Assembly (NCBI GenBank): GCA_945863875.1
Contig: CAMBBS010000012.1
Location: 50,740 to 114,739 of the forward strand
Source: Desulfopila aestuarii DSM 18488
Lineage (GTDB): Bacteria; Desulfobacterota; Desulfobulbia; Desulfobulbales; Desulfocapsaceae
Length of the DNA stretch: 64,000 nucleotides
Reading direction: 5' to 3'
Part shown: one piece after another, positions 41,598 through 50,638 of the stretch
Numbering within the stretch: position 1 is the stretch's first letter
Layout of the letters: each line of letters starts with the position of its first letter
Notes under the pieces: model-generated
What the model was told of the DNA's origin: nothing
What the model saw: the letters and a program-made list of their open reading frames with translations, nothing else
Database searches by the model: none
Made by a program: the position numbers and the translations under genes

Positions 41598-44240
41598 TTA
41601 CGTAAGAGCCGTTTCTATCGCTGCCTGCAGTTCCTGCAGCAGGTATGGTTTATTGACGGACGCGCAGAAGCCGTATTCTTTGAACGAGGCCATGACCGGA
41701 TCATTGGAGTAACCGCTGGAGACAATGGCCCGTATTGCCGGATCGATCTGTCGCAACTGCACCATTGTCTCTTTACCGCCAAGGCCGCCCGGAATGGTCA
41801 GATCAACGATGACCAGATCGATGGGATCCGCTGTGTCGAACCGTTCCCGGTAGATGTGTATTGCCTCCCGGCCTTCGCCGGCGAGGATGACACTGTGACC
41901 GAGCAGGTGCAACATCTTTTCCAGAACCAGCCGCACCGCCTGGTCATCATCCATGACCAGTATCCTCTGGGGACTGGTTGATGCCGTGACCTTTAGCCGG
42001 ACATTCCTGGCCTCTGCTGTCCGTGCTGCCGCCGGCAGGAAGATCATGAATTCCGTTCCCTGCCCCTGCTCGGAGCTGACGAGAATATGGCCATAATGTT
42101 TTTTGATAATGGAGTGGGTAATGGCCAGCCCAAGACCGCTTCCTTCCTGTTTGGTGGAAAAATACGGGTCGAAAATTTTGCCGAGCAGATCGGCAGGGAT
42201 GCCGACGCCGGTGTCTTTTATGCTGATTTTCACGTAGATATTCTTTGCATCGAGCAGACTGAACGGATCTTCAGCCGGCAGGACATTTTGACAGATGATG
42301 GCAATATTTCCACCTTTTGGCATGGCGTGCCGGGCATTTAAAACAATATTCTGTATGACCTGGCTTATTTGTCCTCGATCGACGACGGCGTACCAGAGGT
42401 TGTCCGGTAGCTGATAAGTGCAGGAGACGTTGCCACCGTGCAGGACAAAGGTGGCCGAGTCCCTGACGATTTCGGCAAGGGAGGTCGATTTCCTGATCGG
42501 CTCGCCGCCTTTGGCAAAGGTCAGCAGCTGCTGGGTGAGGTCTTTGGCCCTGATTGCCGCTTTTTCAGCGGTTACCAGCAAGGTACGCGTTTTCGGCGAC
42601 AACCTGTCATCGAAGATGGCGAGGTTGATATTGCCGAGAACGGCTGTGAGGATATTATTGAAGTCGTGGGCAATGCCGCCGGCCAGAATACCAGTCGATT
42701 CGAGCTTTTCAAGCTTCAGCAGCTCCTTTTCCGTACGCATGCGCTCGGTGACGTTTTCCACGAGGGAAAGTGCGCCAAGGACTGCGCCGGATGCGTCGCA
42801 AATGGGTGTGTTGAACCAGTCGCAGTTGATAATCCGGCCATCCTTGTGGATGTTCTCATTATGGCTGCGTATGCCAACTTCACTGGAGATGAGTTTTTGC
42901 CAGATCTTTGTCATATGCGGCTGCATTGTTTCCGGCATTAATTTTGTCGCAGGCAGATCGAGGGCCTCCTCCGGGGAATAGCCGAATATTTTTTCGGCGG
43001 CCGGGTTCCACTGTTTGACCTGAAAATCGGTATTCCAGAGGATAATGCCCATGGGCGATTGATCGACAATTGTCCGGAGCCGTTCTTCACTGGATCGCAG
43101 GGCCTGCTCCGCGGCACTGCGGGTGGTCATTTCTTTTTTCAGATCGTGGGTGCGTTCCTCGACCAGCTCTTCCAGATGGTTGCGATAGACGGTGATATCA
43201 TCGAAATTTCGGCGCAATTTTAAAGTCATCTGGTTGAAGATGTCGCCAAGCTGGCCGATTTCATCCCTGGTCTCGAGCGACACCACGGTGTTCAGGTTGC
43301 CGTTCACGATCTCCCGGGCGGAGTTTTTCAGTTGTTCGACAGGACGGGTAATGCGGTCCGAAAGGAGGAGGGTGATAACTGCCGACAGGGCAATAGCCGC
43401 CAAAGATACCGCTACGGTGAATAACTGGAGTCTGTGGACCTGCCCCTGGGAAAGGGCCAGTTCATTATCTATGAAGGTACGAAGTTCCGTTGCCAGGCTT
43501 TGTTGCGCATGGTGTCTGGATTCGATCTTGTGCCGCAGGTTTTCGTCCTCGTCCAGATAGCGGTTAAAAATGTCCCGATAGATGGAGACTATCTTGGCAA
43601 TTCGATAGGCTTTCAGGCGTCGACTGTTATCAACCGTTTGCTCGAGAACCCTTGTCGCCAGTATTTCAATATCAGCAATGATTTTGATAACGGTCTCGGC
43701 GGCGGTCTCTGCGCCGGAGAGCATATAGGTTTTTTCCGCTTGAAACATCCGGCTTGCCAGCAAAAGGAGAGCTGCGCTGATTTCACTCTCCTGGTCGGTC
43801 AAACTGCTTGTCAAACTGCTTGCATTGGACAACAACCGGTCCGACTCCTGATTCATCCGGCTCTGCATGGTCTCCAGGTTGAGGACCTGGCGCGCGTAAT
43901 CGGCAAAATTATCCTGATACTGTTGCAGTTCCATCCGAATGTGTTCCACCATTGGATGGTGATTTCTGTCGAACTGGGTTTCTGTATCGCCGATGATGCG
44001 CTGCAGTTCTTCAAGGATGTTGTTGACCGCGTGCGCATAGCGAATTTCCTGGGACGAACTAAAGGAATGTTCTTCCGCGGCCATGGAATTGAACAGCCGG
44101 TCGATCTCGAGGCTGAAGGCAAAAATACTGTTTTGCCGTTGTAATGCACTCTGCATGCCCCACCAGCTGGCGACTGCCACGGTAATAGTCAACAAGAGTA
44201 TGGAACAAAAAGATAAGCCTATTTTCAGGCGAAAGGACAT
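41598..44240 (-). CDS. Membrane hybrid sensor histidine kinase (HAMP-PAS-HisKA-HATPase-REC)
   Basis: This 880-residue kinase has a first transmembrane helix (about 8-28), a long helical periplasmic sensor (about 30-265), a second helix (about 268-290), HAMP (about 290-345, SDRITRPVEQLK), PAS (about 385-500), HisKA ([14 protein letters not shown], about 520), HATPase (GSGLGLAI near 690) and a C-terminal receiver (LVIVDLTIPGG, about 755-875). It is preceded by an orphan solute-binding protein gene on the same strand (19 bases), which probably delivers the ligand. No DNA-binding regulator is adjacent, so the output goes elsewhere. Confidence 0.9.
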   Translation of the reverse strand: MSFRLKIGLSFCSILLLTITVAVASWWGMQSALQRQNSIFAFSLEIDRLFNSMAAEEHSFSSSQEIRYAHAVNNILEELQRIIGDTETQFDRNHHPMVEHIRMELQQYQDNFADYARQVLNLETMQSRMNQESDRLLSNASSLTSSLTDQESEISAALLLLASRMFQAEKTYMLSGAETAAETVIKIIADIEILATRVLEQTVDNSRRLKAYRIAKIVSIYRDIFNRYLDEDENLRHKIESRHHAQQSLATELRTFIDNELALSQGQVHRLQLFTVAVSLAAIALSAVITLLLSDRITRPVEQLKNSAREIVNGNLNTVVSLETRDEIGQLGDIFNQMTLKLRRNFDDITVYRNHLEELVEERTHDLKKEMTTRSAAEQALRSSEERLRTIVDQSPMGIILWNTDFQVKQWNPAAEKIFGYSPEEALDLPATKLMPETMQPHMTKIWQKLISSEVGIRSHNENIHKDGRIINCDWFNTPICDASGAVLGALSLVENVTERMRTEKELLKLEKLESTGILAGGIAHDFNNILTAVLGNINLAIFDDRLSPKTRTLLVTAEKAAIRAKDLTQQLLTFAKGGEPIRKSTSLAEIVRDSATFVLHGGNVSCTYQLPDNLWYAVVDRGQISQVIQNIVLNARHAMPKGGNIAIICQNVLPAEDPFSLLDAKNIYVKISIKDTGVGIPADLLGKIFDPYFSTKQEGSGLGLAITHSIIKKHYGHILVSSEQGQGTEFMIFLPAAARTAEARNVRLKVTASTSPQRILVMDDDQAVRLVLEKMLHLLGHSVILAGEGREAIHIYRERFDTADPIDLVIVDLTIPGGLGGKETMVQLRQIDPAIRAIVSSGYSNDPVMASFKEYGFCASVNKPYLLQELQAAIETALT

Positions 44241-44259
44241 ACGTTCTCCACATGTGTTA

Positions 44260-45573
44260 TTATCTGATTGATAATTTTTCTACTTCGTTCTGCAGATTTG
44301 TTAAAATCGCCGCACCTTGGTCGGGAAAGGCGATGATTTCGTTAAAGCTGTCCATGCCTTTGTCGGCAATGGCGGAAGCTGTAGCAAGGTCGTAGTTGAA
44401 GGCCCAGTGGGCTGCGGCGCTGCTTTCTTTCCAGATGCGCCGTCTGAGGGGTGAATAAAAATCTCTCTCGACCAGGCTGTTCGGGGCAAAAGCACCAGAG
44501 CCCGCACTGAGCCGCATTTGTGCCTCAACTTTCGCAAAAGAGCGGAGGACGGTTTTGGCCGGCTGTTGGCCGACGGAGCCTTTGGTCAGCACAATGCCGT
44601 CCACCGGTCCGAGGGCGACTTTGGGGACAGTGTCACTCATTGTCGGGAAGACAAAAAAATCGAAGCCGCTCTCTTCGGCCAGGCCGCATTTTTCTCCGCT
44701 GAGAAGCGGAATGGCCCATGTGCCCATGAGGGTCATGGCCGCTGCCCCGGCACAGAGCTGGTCAGTAGCTTCGGTCCAGTCGAGATCGTTGGCGTTTTGA
44801 TTGAAATAGCCCTTTTGCAGTAAGGTTCCCCACAGGGCATAGACTGCGCGGACTTCAGGGTCGGTGTACTTTGCCCTGGTCTCCATCAGCGCCTGTCGAT
44901 AGGTCGGTCCGGCGGTTCTGAGCAGCAGGTAATCAAACCAGAATTGCGCCGGCCATCGTTCTTTTGCGCCAAGGGCAAAAGGGATAAGGCCACGGCTTTT
45001 CAGGTTTTCGGCCAGCTCAAGCAGCTCGGTCCAGGAGCTGGGCGCGGAAAAGCCTTCCCGGGCAAACAGCTGCTTATTATAAAAGAAGACAATAAAATGT
45101 TCGGTGATCGGCAGTAAATATTTTTTGCTGTTGTAGGTGCTGGCCGCTTCGGTCACCGGGGTTTTAGCGCGATCGGCAAAGGGGGTCGACGGCCAGATGT
45201 CATCGATCGGTTCAAGTTTACCCTGGTCAACAAGGGCCTGGGTTTTCGCTCCGGCCCAGTAGGTGAAGAGTTCCGGCGGCTTGTCCTTGGCAAGGGTGGC
45301 GTGGATCATACTTTTGAAGGCCTCGTGGTCGAGGGCGTGGGCGACGACCTGTTCCCCGGTGCCGCTGCTGTTGACGGCGGCGAGCATCTCCGTCATGCCG
45401 CCGCTGAGTGGACCGGAAAAATAGTGGTAGAGGCTTATCTGTTGACTGGAGCCGGAGGGAGTGACAACCTCCTGGCCGGCTTTTTGTTCAGCTTGCGGAC
45501 GGAGCAAAAAAACAGCACAGGCTATGGCTATCCCAAGGAGGATGACGAGGGATGATATGATTAACTTCTTCAT
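44260..45573 (-). CDS. Orphan extracellular solute-binding protein (sugar-type)
   Basis: This 437-residue exported protein has an N-terminal hydrophobic segment (KLIISSLVILLGIAIACAVF, about 3-22) and a sugar-binding-protein body: LYHYFSGPLSGGM, the KYLLPITEHFIVFFYNKQLFA hinge and the TLMGTWAIPLLSGEKCG block. ABC sugar transporters' permeases are absent here; instead a membrane hybrid kinase follows 19 bases downstream. A role as a periplasmic ligand presenter for that kinase is likely. GGAG precedes ATG 45573. A non-cleaved anchor is possible as no clear cleavage site is seen. Confidence 0.85.
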   Translation of the reverse strand: MKKLIISSLVILLGIAIACAVFLLRPQAEQKAGQEVVTPSGSSQQISLYHYFSGPLSGGMTEMLAAVNSSGTGEQVVAHALDHEAFKSMIHATLAKDKPPELFTYWAGAKTQALVDQGKLEPIDDIWPSTPFADRAKTPVTEAASTYNSKKYLLPITEHFIVFFYNKQLFAREGFSAPSSWTELLELAENLKSRGLIPFALGAKERWPAQFWFDYLLLRTAGPTYRQALMETRAKYTDPEVRAVYALWGTLLQKGYFNQNANDLDWTEATDQLCAGAAAMTLMGTWAIPLLSGEKCGLAEESGFDFFVFPTMSDTVPKVALGPVDGIVLTKGSVGQQPAKTVLRSFAKVEAQMRLSAGSGAFAPNSLVERDFYSPLRRRIWKESSAAAHWAFNYDLATASAIADKGMDSFNEIIAFPDQGAAILTNLQNEVEKLSIR

Positions 45574-45921
45574 TTGACTCCAAAAGTAGAGGACAGCCAT
45601 TCCTGTCGAAGAGAAACAATGCGTGAAATGGTCGATGAAAGTGACTATGGTTATAACTTTATGGTATCAAAAATTGATGTCGCTGTGAATGTATCAGTGA
45701 AAATTACAACTGAAAGCATGTCATGATTACAGGCCTCCCAGGAGATTATAGAGCAAATTGTCGGAGATGCAAAGACCATTCAAGATGTTCTGCCTGGGCA
45801 GCTCTTTTCCGGGCGTCTTCGACAGAGCCGCCCAGATAACGAAGAATGAAGCACGTTTCGCTGTCGTTGGCCTATACAGACAGGAAAGGTCGAGGACTGT
45901 TTTTCAAAAACGGAGTATTAC
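45574..45921. other. Divergent intergenic region
   Basis: The stretch separates the solute-binding protein gene from the PfkB kinase gene. I saw no gene, repeat or clear promoter that I can defend. Confidence 0.45.
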
Positions 45922-46800
45922 ATGAAAAAAATTACCATCGCCGGTATTGGTGAGCTGCTCTGGGATGTCTTGCCGGAGGCCGAGGTAATTGGCGGGGCGC
46001 CGGTAAATTTTGCCTATCACGTTACGGCGCTTGGGGCAAGAGGGATCCCTATCTCGACTATCGGCCGTGATCCTCGCGGGGAAAAGGCCCTTGCCGAATT
46101 AAAGGCCCGCGGCGTCGAGATCTCGGCAATCTCGATTACGGAAGATTTTCCCACCGGCTATGTTCTTGCCGCCGTGGATGAAGAGGGGAAAGCCGCCTAT
46201 AGTTTCCCTGAGGAGGTTGCCTGGGACCATCTGCAGGTAAATGAGTATGCCGAAAATCTGCGCAGCAGTCTCGATGCGATATGTTTCGGCTCCCTGGCCC
46301 AGCGGTCCGAACATTCGCGCCGATCCATCCATGGGTATCTCGACTCTCTCGGGCCCAAGACGATAAAAATCTTTGATATTAACCTCCGGCAGGATTTTTT
46401 TACGAGACAGGTCATTGAGGCCTCATTACAGCGCACCGATATTCTGAAGTTAAACGAAGAGGAATTGCCGGTTCTCGCCAGGCTGCTGGAGTTGAGGGGA
46501 CCGGTCGACGCATGGCTCTCGGTCATCATGCAACGATATCATCTGCAGATGGCCATACTTTCCAGAGGCGGCCGCGGCAGCCTGCTTTTGACCCCGTCGG
46601 AATCCTCGGATCATCCGGGGATTAACACCCATATTGAGGATACCATCGGTGCCGGGGATTCCTTCACGGCAGTGGTAACCATAGGCTATCTGCAGGGACT
46701 GCCCCTGGATGAAATCAATGAACAGGCGAACAGAATTGCCGCCTATGTCTGTACGCAGCAGGGTGGCATGCCGCATGTACCGGATTTGTTGCAGGGTTGA
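45922..46800 (+). CDS. PfkB-family carbohydrate kinase (fructokinase-like)
   Basis: This 292-residue sugar kinase has the first PfkB signature (IGGAPVNFAYHVTALGA, about 22-38), the INLRQDFF block and the second signature DTIGAGDSFTAV, with the catalytic Asp in GAGD (about 245-250). The start IAGIGELLWDVLPEAEVIGGAP is like fructokinases. CGGAG precedes the ATG. Substrate (fructose or similar) is inferred. The thioesterase gene follows 73 bases later. Confidence 0.9.
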   Translation: MKKITIAGIGELLWDVLPEAEVIGGAPVNFAYHVTALGARGIPISTIGRDPRGEKALAELKARGVEISAISITEDFPTGYVLAAVDEEGKAAYSFPEEVAWDHLQVNEYAENLRSSLDAICFGSLAQRSEHSRRSIHGYLDSLGPKTIKIFDINLRQDFFTRQVIEASLQRTDILKLNEEELPVLARLLELRGPVDAWLSVIMQRYHLQMAILSRGGRGSLLLTPSESSDHPGINTHIEDTIGAGDSFTAVVTIGYLQGLPLDEINEQANRIAAYVCTQQGGMPHVPDLLQG

Positions 46801-46873
46801 AATGCTGTTCTGCAACGGGGAAGACCTTTAAAAACAGAAAATTGAAAAACAGGGAGTGACAAAAGAAAACATT

Positions 46874-47353
46874 ATGAGCGAAAAATCTTTTCAGGACTAC
46901 TATCCGGAATCTTTCCGTCATTGTTACGGCTGCGGCACGAAGAATGCGCATGGCCTGCATGTCAGCAGCTTCTGGGACGGCGATGAAGCAGTTGCCACCT
47001 TTCATCCGAAAGAGTTCCATCTGGCATTTCCCGGCTATGTCTATGGTGGGCTGATCGCGTCCCTGATCGACTGCCACTGCGTCGGCACCGCAGCGGCTGC
47101 CGCATATAAAGAAGAGGGCCGGGAACTTGGTTCTCTCCCGTCATTCAGGTATGTTACCGGCTCGCTGCAGGTGGATTATCTCAAGCCGACACCGCTTGGC
47201 CCCCCCATCGAACTGCGGGCAACGGTCGTCGAGATCAAAGGGAGAAAGACAATCCTTCTCGCCACGGTGTCGGTCGACAACATCATCACTGCCAAGGGAC
47301 GGGTGGTTGCGATCCGTATGCCGGAGTCCATGAAGGAGGAGGTAAAAGAATAA
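46874..47353 (+). CDS. PaaI-like hotdog-fold thioesterase
   Basis: This 159-residue protein has the hotdog helix VYGGLIASLIDCHCVGTAA and the TGSLQVDYLKPTPLG strand as in acyl-CoA thioesterases of the PaaI/YbgC group. A short Cys pair at the N-terminus (HCYGCGTKN) occurs in part of the family. The start is taken at ATG 46874; GTG 46856 adds six residues. Acyl-CoA hydrolysis is likely; substrate unknown. Confidence 0.87.
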   Translation: MSEKSFQDYYPESFRHCYGCGTKNAHGLHVSSFWDGDEAVATFHPKEFHLAFPGYVYGGLIASLIDCHCVGTAAAAAYKEEGRELGSLPSFRYVTGSLQVDYLKPTPLGPPIELRATVVEIKGRKTILLATVSVDNIITAKGRVVAIRMPESMKEEVKE

Positions 47354-47399
47354 CCACAGCGGGAGGAAAGAAGACTGTGGGTTCCGGCATGGCGCTTTC

Positions 47400-47909
47400 T
47401 CAATATGCCTCTAGATCCACTTCCATGAAATTGAACCACATCCCGTTGTGTTGCGCATGATCCAATTCGATCTGCACAACATCGACGTGGCGTTCTTCAA
47501 TTTCTAGGAATTTTTCAAAGATGGCGTGAATCTCACCCGCTGTTTTTTTGCAGGCATCGCGGTAAAAGGCCGACGTTTCTTTTTCAAGCTTCAGCGCACC
47601 GGCCAGCACCGATTTGATATCTCCCAGCATGTGCTGCGGGATCTCCGCCTTCAGCTTCCCGATCTTTGATTCAAGTTGCTTGACGGTCGGGATAGAGGTC
47701 ACCAGCCGGTTCATATCGATAGCCCCCGTTGTTTTCAGCTGTTCGAGACTGTAGTGCAAGAAATCGACATGGGACTGTTCGTCGTCGGCCAGAGCCCGGA
47801 ATATAGCCCTGCCGCGTTCATCGTCGATTATTTTGTCGGCCGAACGGTACAGGTCCCTGATCTTTTCTTCATATTGTAATGCCGTGGCGAATATTTCCTG
47901 TGAACTCAT
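47400..47909 (-). CDS. Ferritin-like diiron protein (rubrerythrin/YciE-type fold)
   Basis: This 169-residue helical protein has two Glu-rich helix pairs with diiron ligands: YEEKIRDLY and DDEQSHVDFL in the first half, LEKETSAFYRDA and IEERHVDVVQIEL in the second (E...ExxH twice). It has no rubredoxin domain, so it is a ferritin-like peroxidase or iron-handling protein. AAAGGA precedes ATG 47909. The likely role is oxidative-stress defence; not further defined. Confidence 0.85.
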   Translation of the reverse strand: MSSQEIFATALQYEEKIRDLYRSADKIIDDERGRAIFRALADDEQSHVDFLHYSLEQLKTTGAIDMNRLVTSIPTVKQLESKIGKLKAEIPQHMLGDIKSVLAGALKLEKETSAFYRDACKKTAGEIHAIFEKFLEIEERHVDVVQIELDHAQHNGMWFNFMEVDLEAY

Positions 47910-48044
47910 ATGTTTTTTCCTTTGCTGTTGCCTGCGGATAAATGAATATGCGTCATGCATAACAGGTGGTAACGCAATCCCTCTCCCAGCGTAAAAAAAT
48001 AGTTACGAAAGCAGGATATGTCGACCAGCGTTTTGGCAGCGCAA

Positions 48045-49031
48045 TCAGCCGTAAATCTGCTGAATGCTTGCCGCCAGATCATCATAAAACTCGGTAACGG
48101 TGTCATACATGACGCTCGTGCCGGTGCTGAAATGGAGGAGAATATCGTTGAAGCATTTAGGTACGAGGGGATAGAGCTTTCTCAGGTTAAAGACCCTATC
48201 CTGAGAGAGCAGCGAGAGGTCGTTCCTGTCCAGGGTGGCCAAGATCTTCTCACCCATTTCCGGATGTTGCAGGACATCGACCGGCCGCCAGTTTTTTCGA
48301 CCGAGAATATAGAGCAGGATATTGCCGAGGCCGATCAGGTCAAGGGCGAAGGGACGTTCGGGGAGATAGAAGTCATAATCGAAATCAATCCATCGATAGT
48401 GGCCGTCCTCCCGGTCGATGAGGATATGATCTCTTCTGATGTCCCCGTGTTTGAAACCGTGCCGGTGGAGCAGGATAATCGCTTCCACCGCTTTGAGAAA
48501 GCGGCGCAGGATGCCTTCGACATGGTTTGCCAGATAGTCATCCTGGCTGCAGTCAATGCGGCCGATGGCATTATCCAGCCGTGTGCCGGAGATGATATCG
48601 AGAATTCGCACGAGATTACCGACTTCATCGAGAACCGAGTAGCCCTGCATAAACATTGTATTGCCGTGGACCAGATCGAGTACCTGCCCTTCCTTTTCCG
48701 GTCGGCGATAGCAGGTCACCGTCAGCGGTCCCAGGGCCAGGGTAAACGTTTCATGGAAGACCAGTTTGAGAATTTTCCTCTCCCCTGATTCCAGATCATA
48801 GACCTTCGGCACCCACTGTTTCGGCTGTTCTTCAATGCCGAATCGCCCTTCTTTGGTGTAGCCGACCACCAGGAAATACCTGTTGTCGACATGGATGATA
48901 TCCCCATAATCTATTCGCGTGAAATCACTGGTGTCGGTAAAGATTGTCGGCTGCCTGCGCGTATTTTTCACGGCGTTGTGGCTTTGCAGCAGGGGGAGGA
49001 TGTGCGGCGGGAATCGGCTCCAGTCGACCAT
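48045..49031 (-). CDS. Protein-kinase-like protein coupled to UspA
   Basis: This 328-residue soluble protein has an atypical kinase fold: a glycine-poor N-lobe with an ILKLVF strand (possible ATP Lys), the catalytic loop HGFKHGDIRRDHILID (HGD-type, about 195-210) and YRWIDFDYDF in place of DFG (about 218). The pattern is closer to LPS kinases and aminoglycoside-type kinases than to classical Hanks kinases. Its ATG is three bases after the UspA stop, so both are in one operon. It could phosphorylate the UspA protein or a small molecule; unproven. Confidence 0.78.
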   Translation of the reverse strand: MVDWSRFPPHILPLLQSHNAVKNTRRQPTIFTDTSDFTRIDYGDIIHVDNRYFLVVGYTKEGRFGIEEQPKQWVPKVYDLESGERKILKLVFHETFTLALGPLTVTCYRRPEKEGQVLDLVHGNTMFMQGYSVLDEVGNLVRILDIISGTRLDNAIGRIDCSQDDYLANHVEGILRRFLKAVEAIILLHRHGFKHGDIRRDHILIDREDGHYRWIDFDYDFYLPERPFALDLIGLGNILLYILGRKNWRPVDVLQHPEMGEKILATLDRNDLSLLSQDRVFNLRKLYPLVPKCFNDILLHFSTGTSVMYDTVTEFYDDLAASIQQIYG

Positions 49032-49034
49032 GGT

Positions 49035-49490
49035 TCACCCCACTATCCAGGTGGTGAAATCGTTGCAGTGTCTGGCCAGGGCGTTGGAGATGGAACCAAA
49101 GAGGAATTCTTCGGCCTTGGAGACGCCGCGTTTGCCGGTAACCACCGTCCCAAAATTGCCGTTTCGCCGTACCTCGAGGACGGTATCGCTGATGGTTTTT
49201 CCCTCTGCCATATGGGTAGTGCAGTAGATGGTATCCCGGATAATGTCGGCCCGTACGAGAATTTCCAGGCATCTGTTGAAGATATGCTCGGCCTTGACGA
49301 TGCGCTGGGCCTGGTATTCTTCCAGCACGCCACCTCTCTGGGCAAAATCAGGTGGTGGTTCGGGATAAACATGTAAGAGACAAATTGACACTGCTGCTCC
49401 CTTGCCGGCGACTTGTCCAACATACTTGACCGCCCGGAGTGAGGATTCCATCTCGTCCACAGCAATAAGAATATTGTTCCAATCGGCCAT
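49035..49490 (-). CDS. UspA-family universal stress protein
   Basis: This 151-residue UspA protein has the N-terminal strand NILIAVDEMESSLRAVKY and the ATP loop GKRGVSKAEEFLFGSISNALA. GGGGGAT lies before the ATG. It is transcribed with the kinase-like gene, whose start is three bases downstream. Confidence 0.9.
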   Translation of the reverse strand: MADWNNILIAVDEMESSLRAVKYVGQVAGKGAAVSICLLHVYPEPPPDFAQRGGVLEEYQAQRIVKAEHIFNRCLEILVRADIIRDTIYCTTHMAEGKTISDTVLEVRRNGNFGTVVTGKRGVSKAEEFLFGSISNALARHCNDFTTWIVG

Positions 49491-49535
49491 AGCATCCCCC
49501 CTGTCTGAAGTTACCTGGTGGCCCTTTCTGTTACA

Positions 49536-50483
49536 TCATTGTTGTTCAACTCCCGGTTTCCAGCACTCCAGCAGCTTAATCAGTTCCAGCATGGTCTGGT
49601 GGGTGGGTACCTTCACCCCGTGTTCCTCTGCATAACGACAGATTGCCCCGTTTTGCGCATCGATCTCGGTCGGCATTTCATTGAGGATATCCTGCAGCAT
49701 GGAAGAGAGGTTGTTGGCGCTTTTTTCACATGCGTCAAAGAGCAGTTCATACAGATCGGGATAGACCAGTTCGATGGAGCAGCTGTCTGCCACCGCCCGC
49801 CCTTCGTCGAGGAGCCGTTTCATCAGGGTGATGGACTCCATCTTCGAAGTAAGCGAGCCGTTCGGCACCTGGAGGATGGCCGATACCGGGTTGATGGCCG
49901 AATAGGTGATCACCTTGCACCAGAGCCTGCCGATGATTCTTTTCACCATCTGGGTCTCGATGCCGCATCGGTTGAACACATGATTGATGTTCTCCAGGCG
50001 TTTGGAAAATGTGCCGTTCAACTCGCCGATATATGTTTTCGCCAGGCCGCCCTGCCGCACTCGGGCGTCGCTGAGCGCGGTCCCCGACATAAAGGTGATG
50101 CCCAGAAGGATATTTTCCCGCGGGACGATTTTAGAGGCCACCTCCATATTGCCGAGCCCGGTCTGCAGGCAGAGAAGCGGGCAGGCCTCGCTGATGAGAT
50201 GAGCGACGTCTTTTACCGCCGCCAGGGTGGCCTGGGATTTTACCAGGAGAAGGACCAGATCCGCTTCCGTGAGAGAGTCGGCCGAGAACAGGGCCCGGAC
50301 CGGATAAGACTGTGCTTCCTCGGGATGCTGATCGCCATCCTCGATGAGGCCGATCCCTTTTTCCTGCAAAGCCCCGAGGGTTTTTCGGTCAATATCGATC
50401 AGGGTGATTTCATTGCCGCCCTTGACCAGGAAATAACCAAAAAGCCTCCCGATTGCACCACCTCCGACAAGGACAATCTTCAT
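49536..50483 (-). CDS. Ketopantoate reductase family protein (PanE/ApbA-like)
   Basis: This 315-residue NADPH-dependent reductase starts MKIVLVGGGAIGRLFGYFL with the Rossmann GGGAIG motif. It has the LLLVKSQATLAAV block, the conserved Lys in the VKRIIGRLWCKVITYSAINP helix (about 175) and the C-terminal helical ApbA domain. It may make pantoate for CoA synthesis or act on another 2-oxo acid. GGAGG precedes ATG 50483. Confidence 0.87.
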   Translation of the reverse strand: MKIVLVGGGAIGRLFGYFLVKGGNEITLIDIDRKTLGALQEKGIGLIEDGDQHPEEAQSYPVRALFSADSLTEADLVLLLVKSQATLAAVKDVAHLISEACPLLCLQTGLGNMEVASKIVPRENILLGITFMSGTALSDARVRQGGLAKTYIGELNGTFSKRLENINHVFNRCGIETQMVKRIIGRLWCKVITYSAINPVSAILQVPNGSLTSKMESITLMKRLLDEGRAVADSCSIELVYPDLYELLFDACEKSANNLSSMLQDILNEMPTEIDAQNGAICRYAEEHGVKVPTHQTMLELIKLLECWKPGVEQQ

Positions 50484-50638
50484 AGTCTGCCTCCGCAGGT
50501 CAGATATTGTACTAGGCATATATTCCCGAATTTTCCGCAATACTCTGTGAATTTTCAAGAAAAAATGTACTCTTTATTCATTTATAATGCGCCGTAATGA
50601 AATTGCCAATCCCCGGACTAATTATTGTCTGTCGTCCA

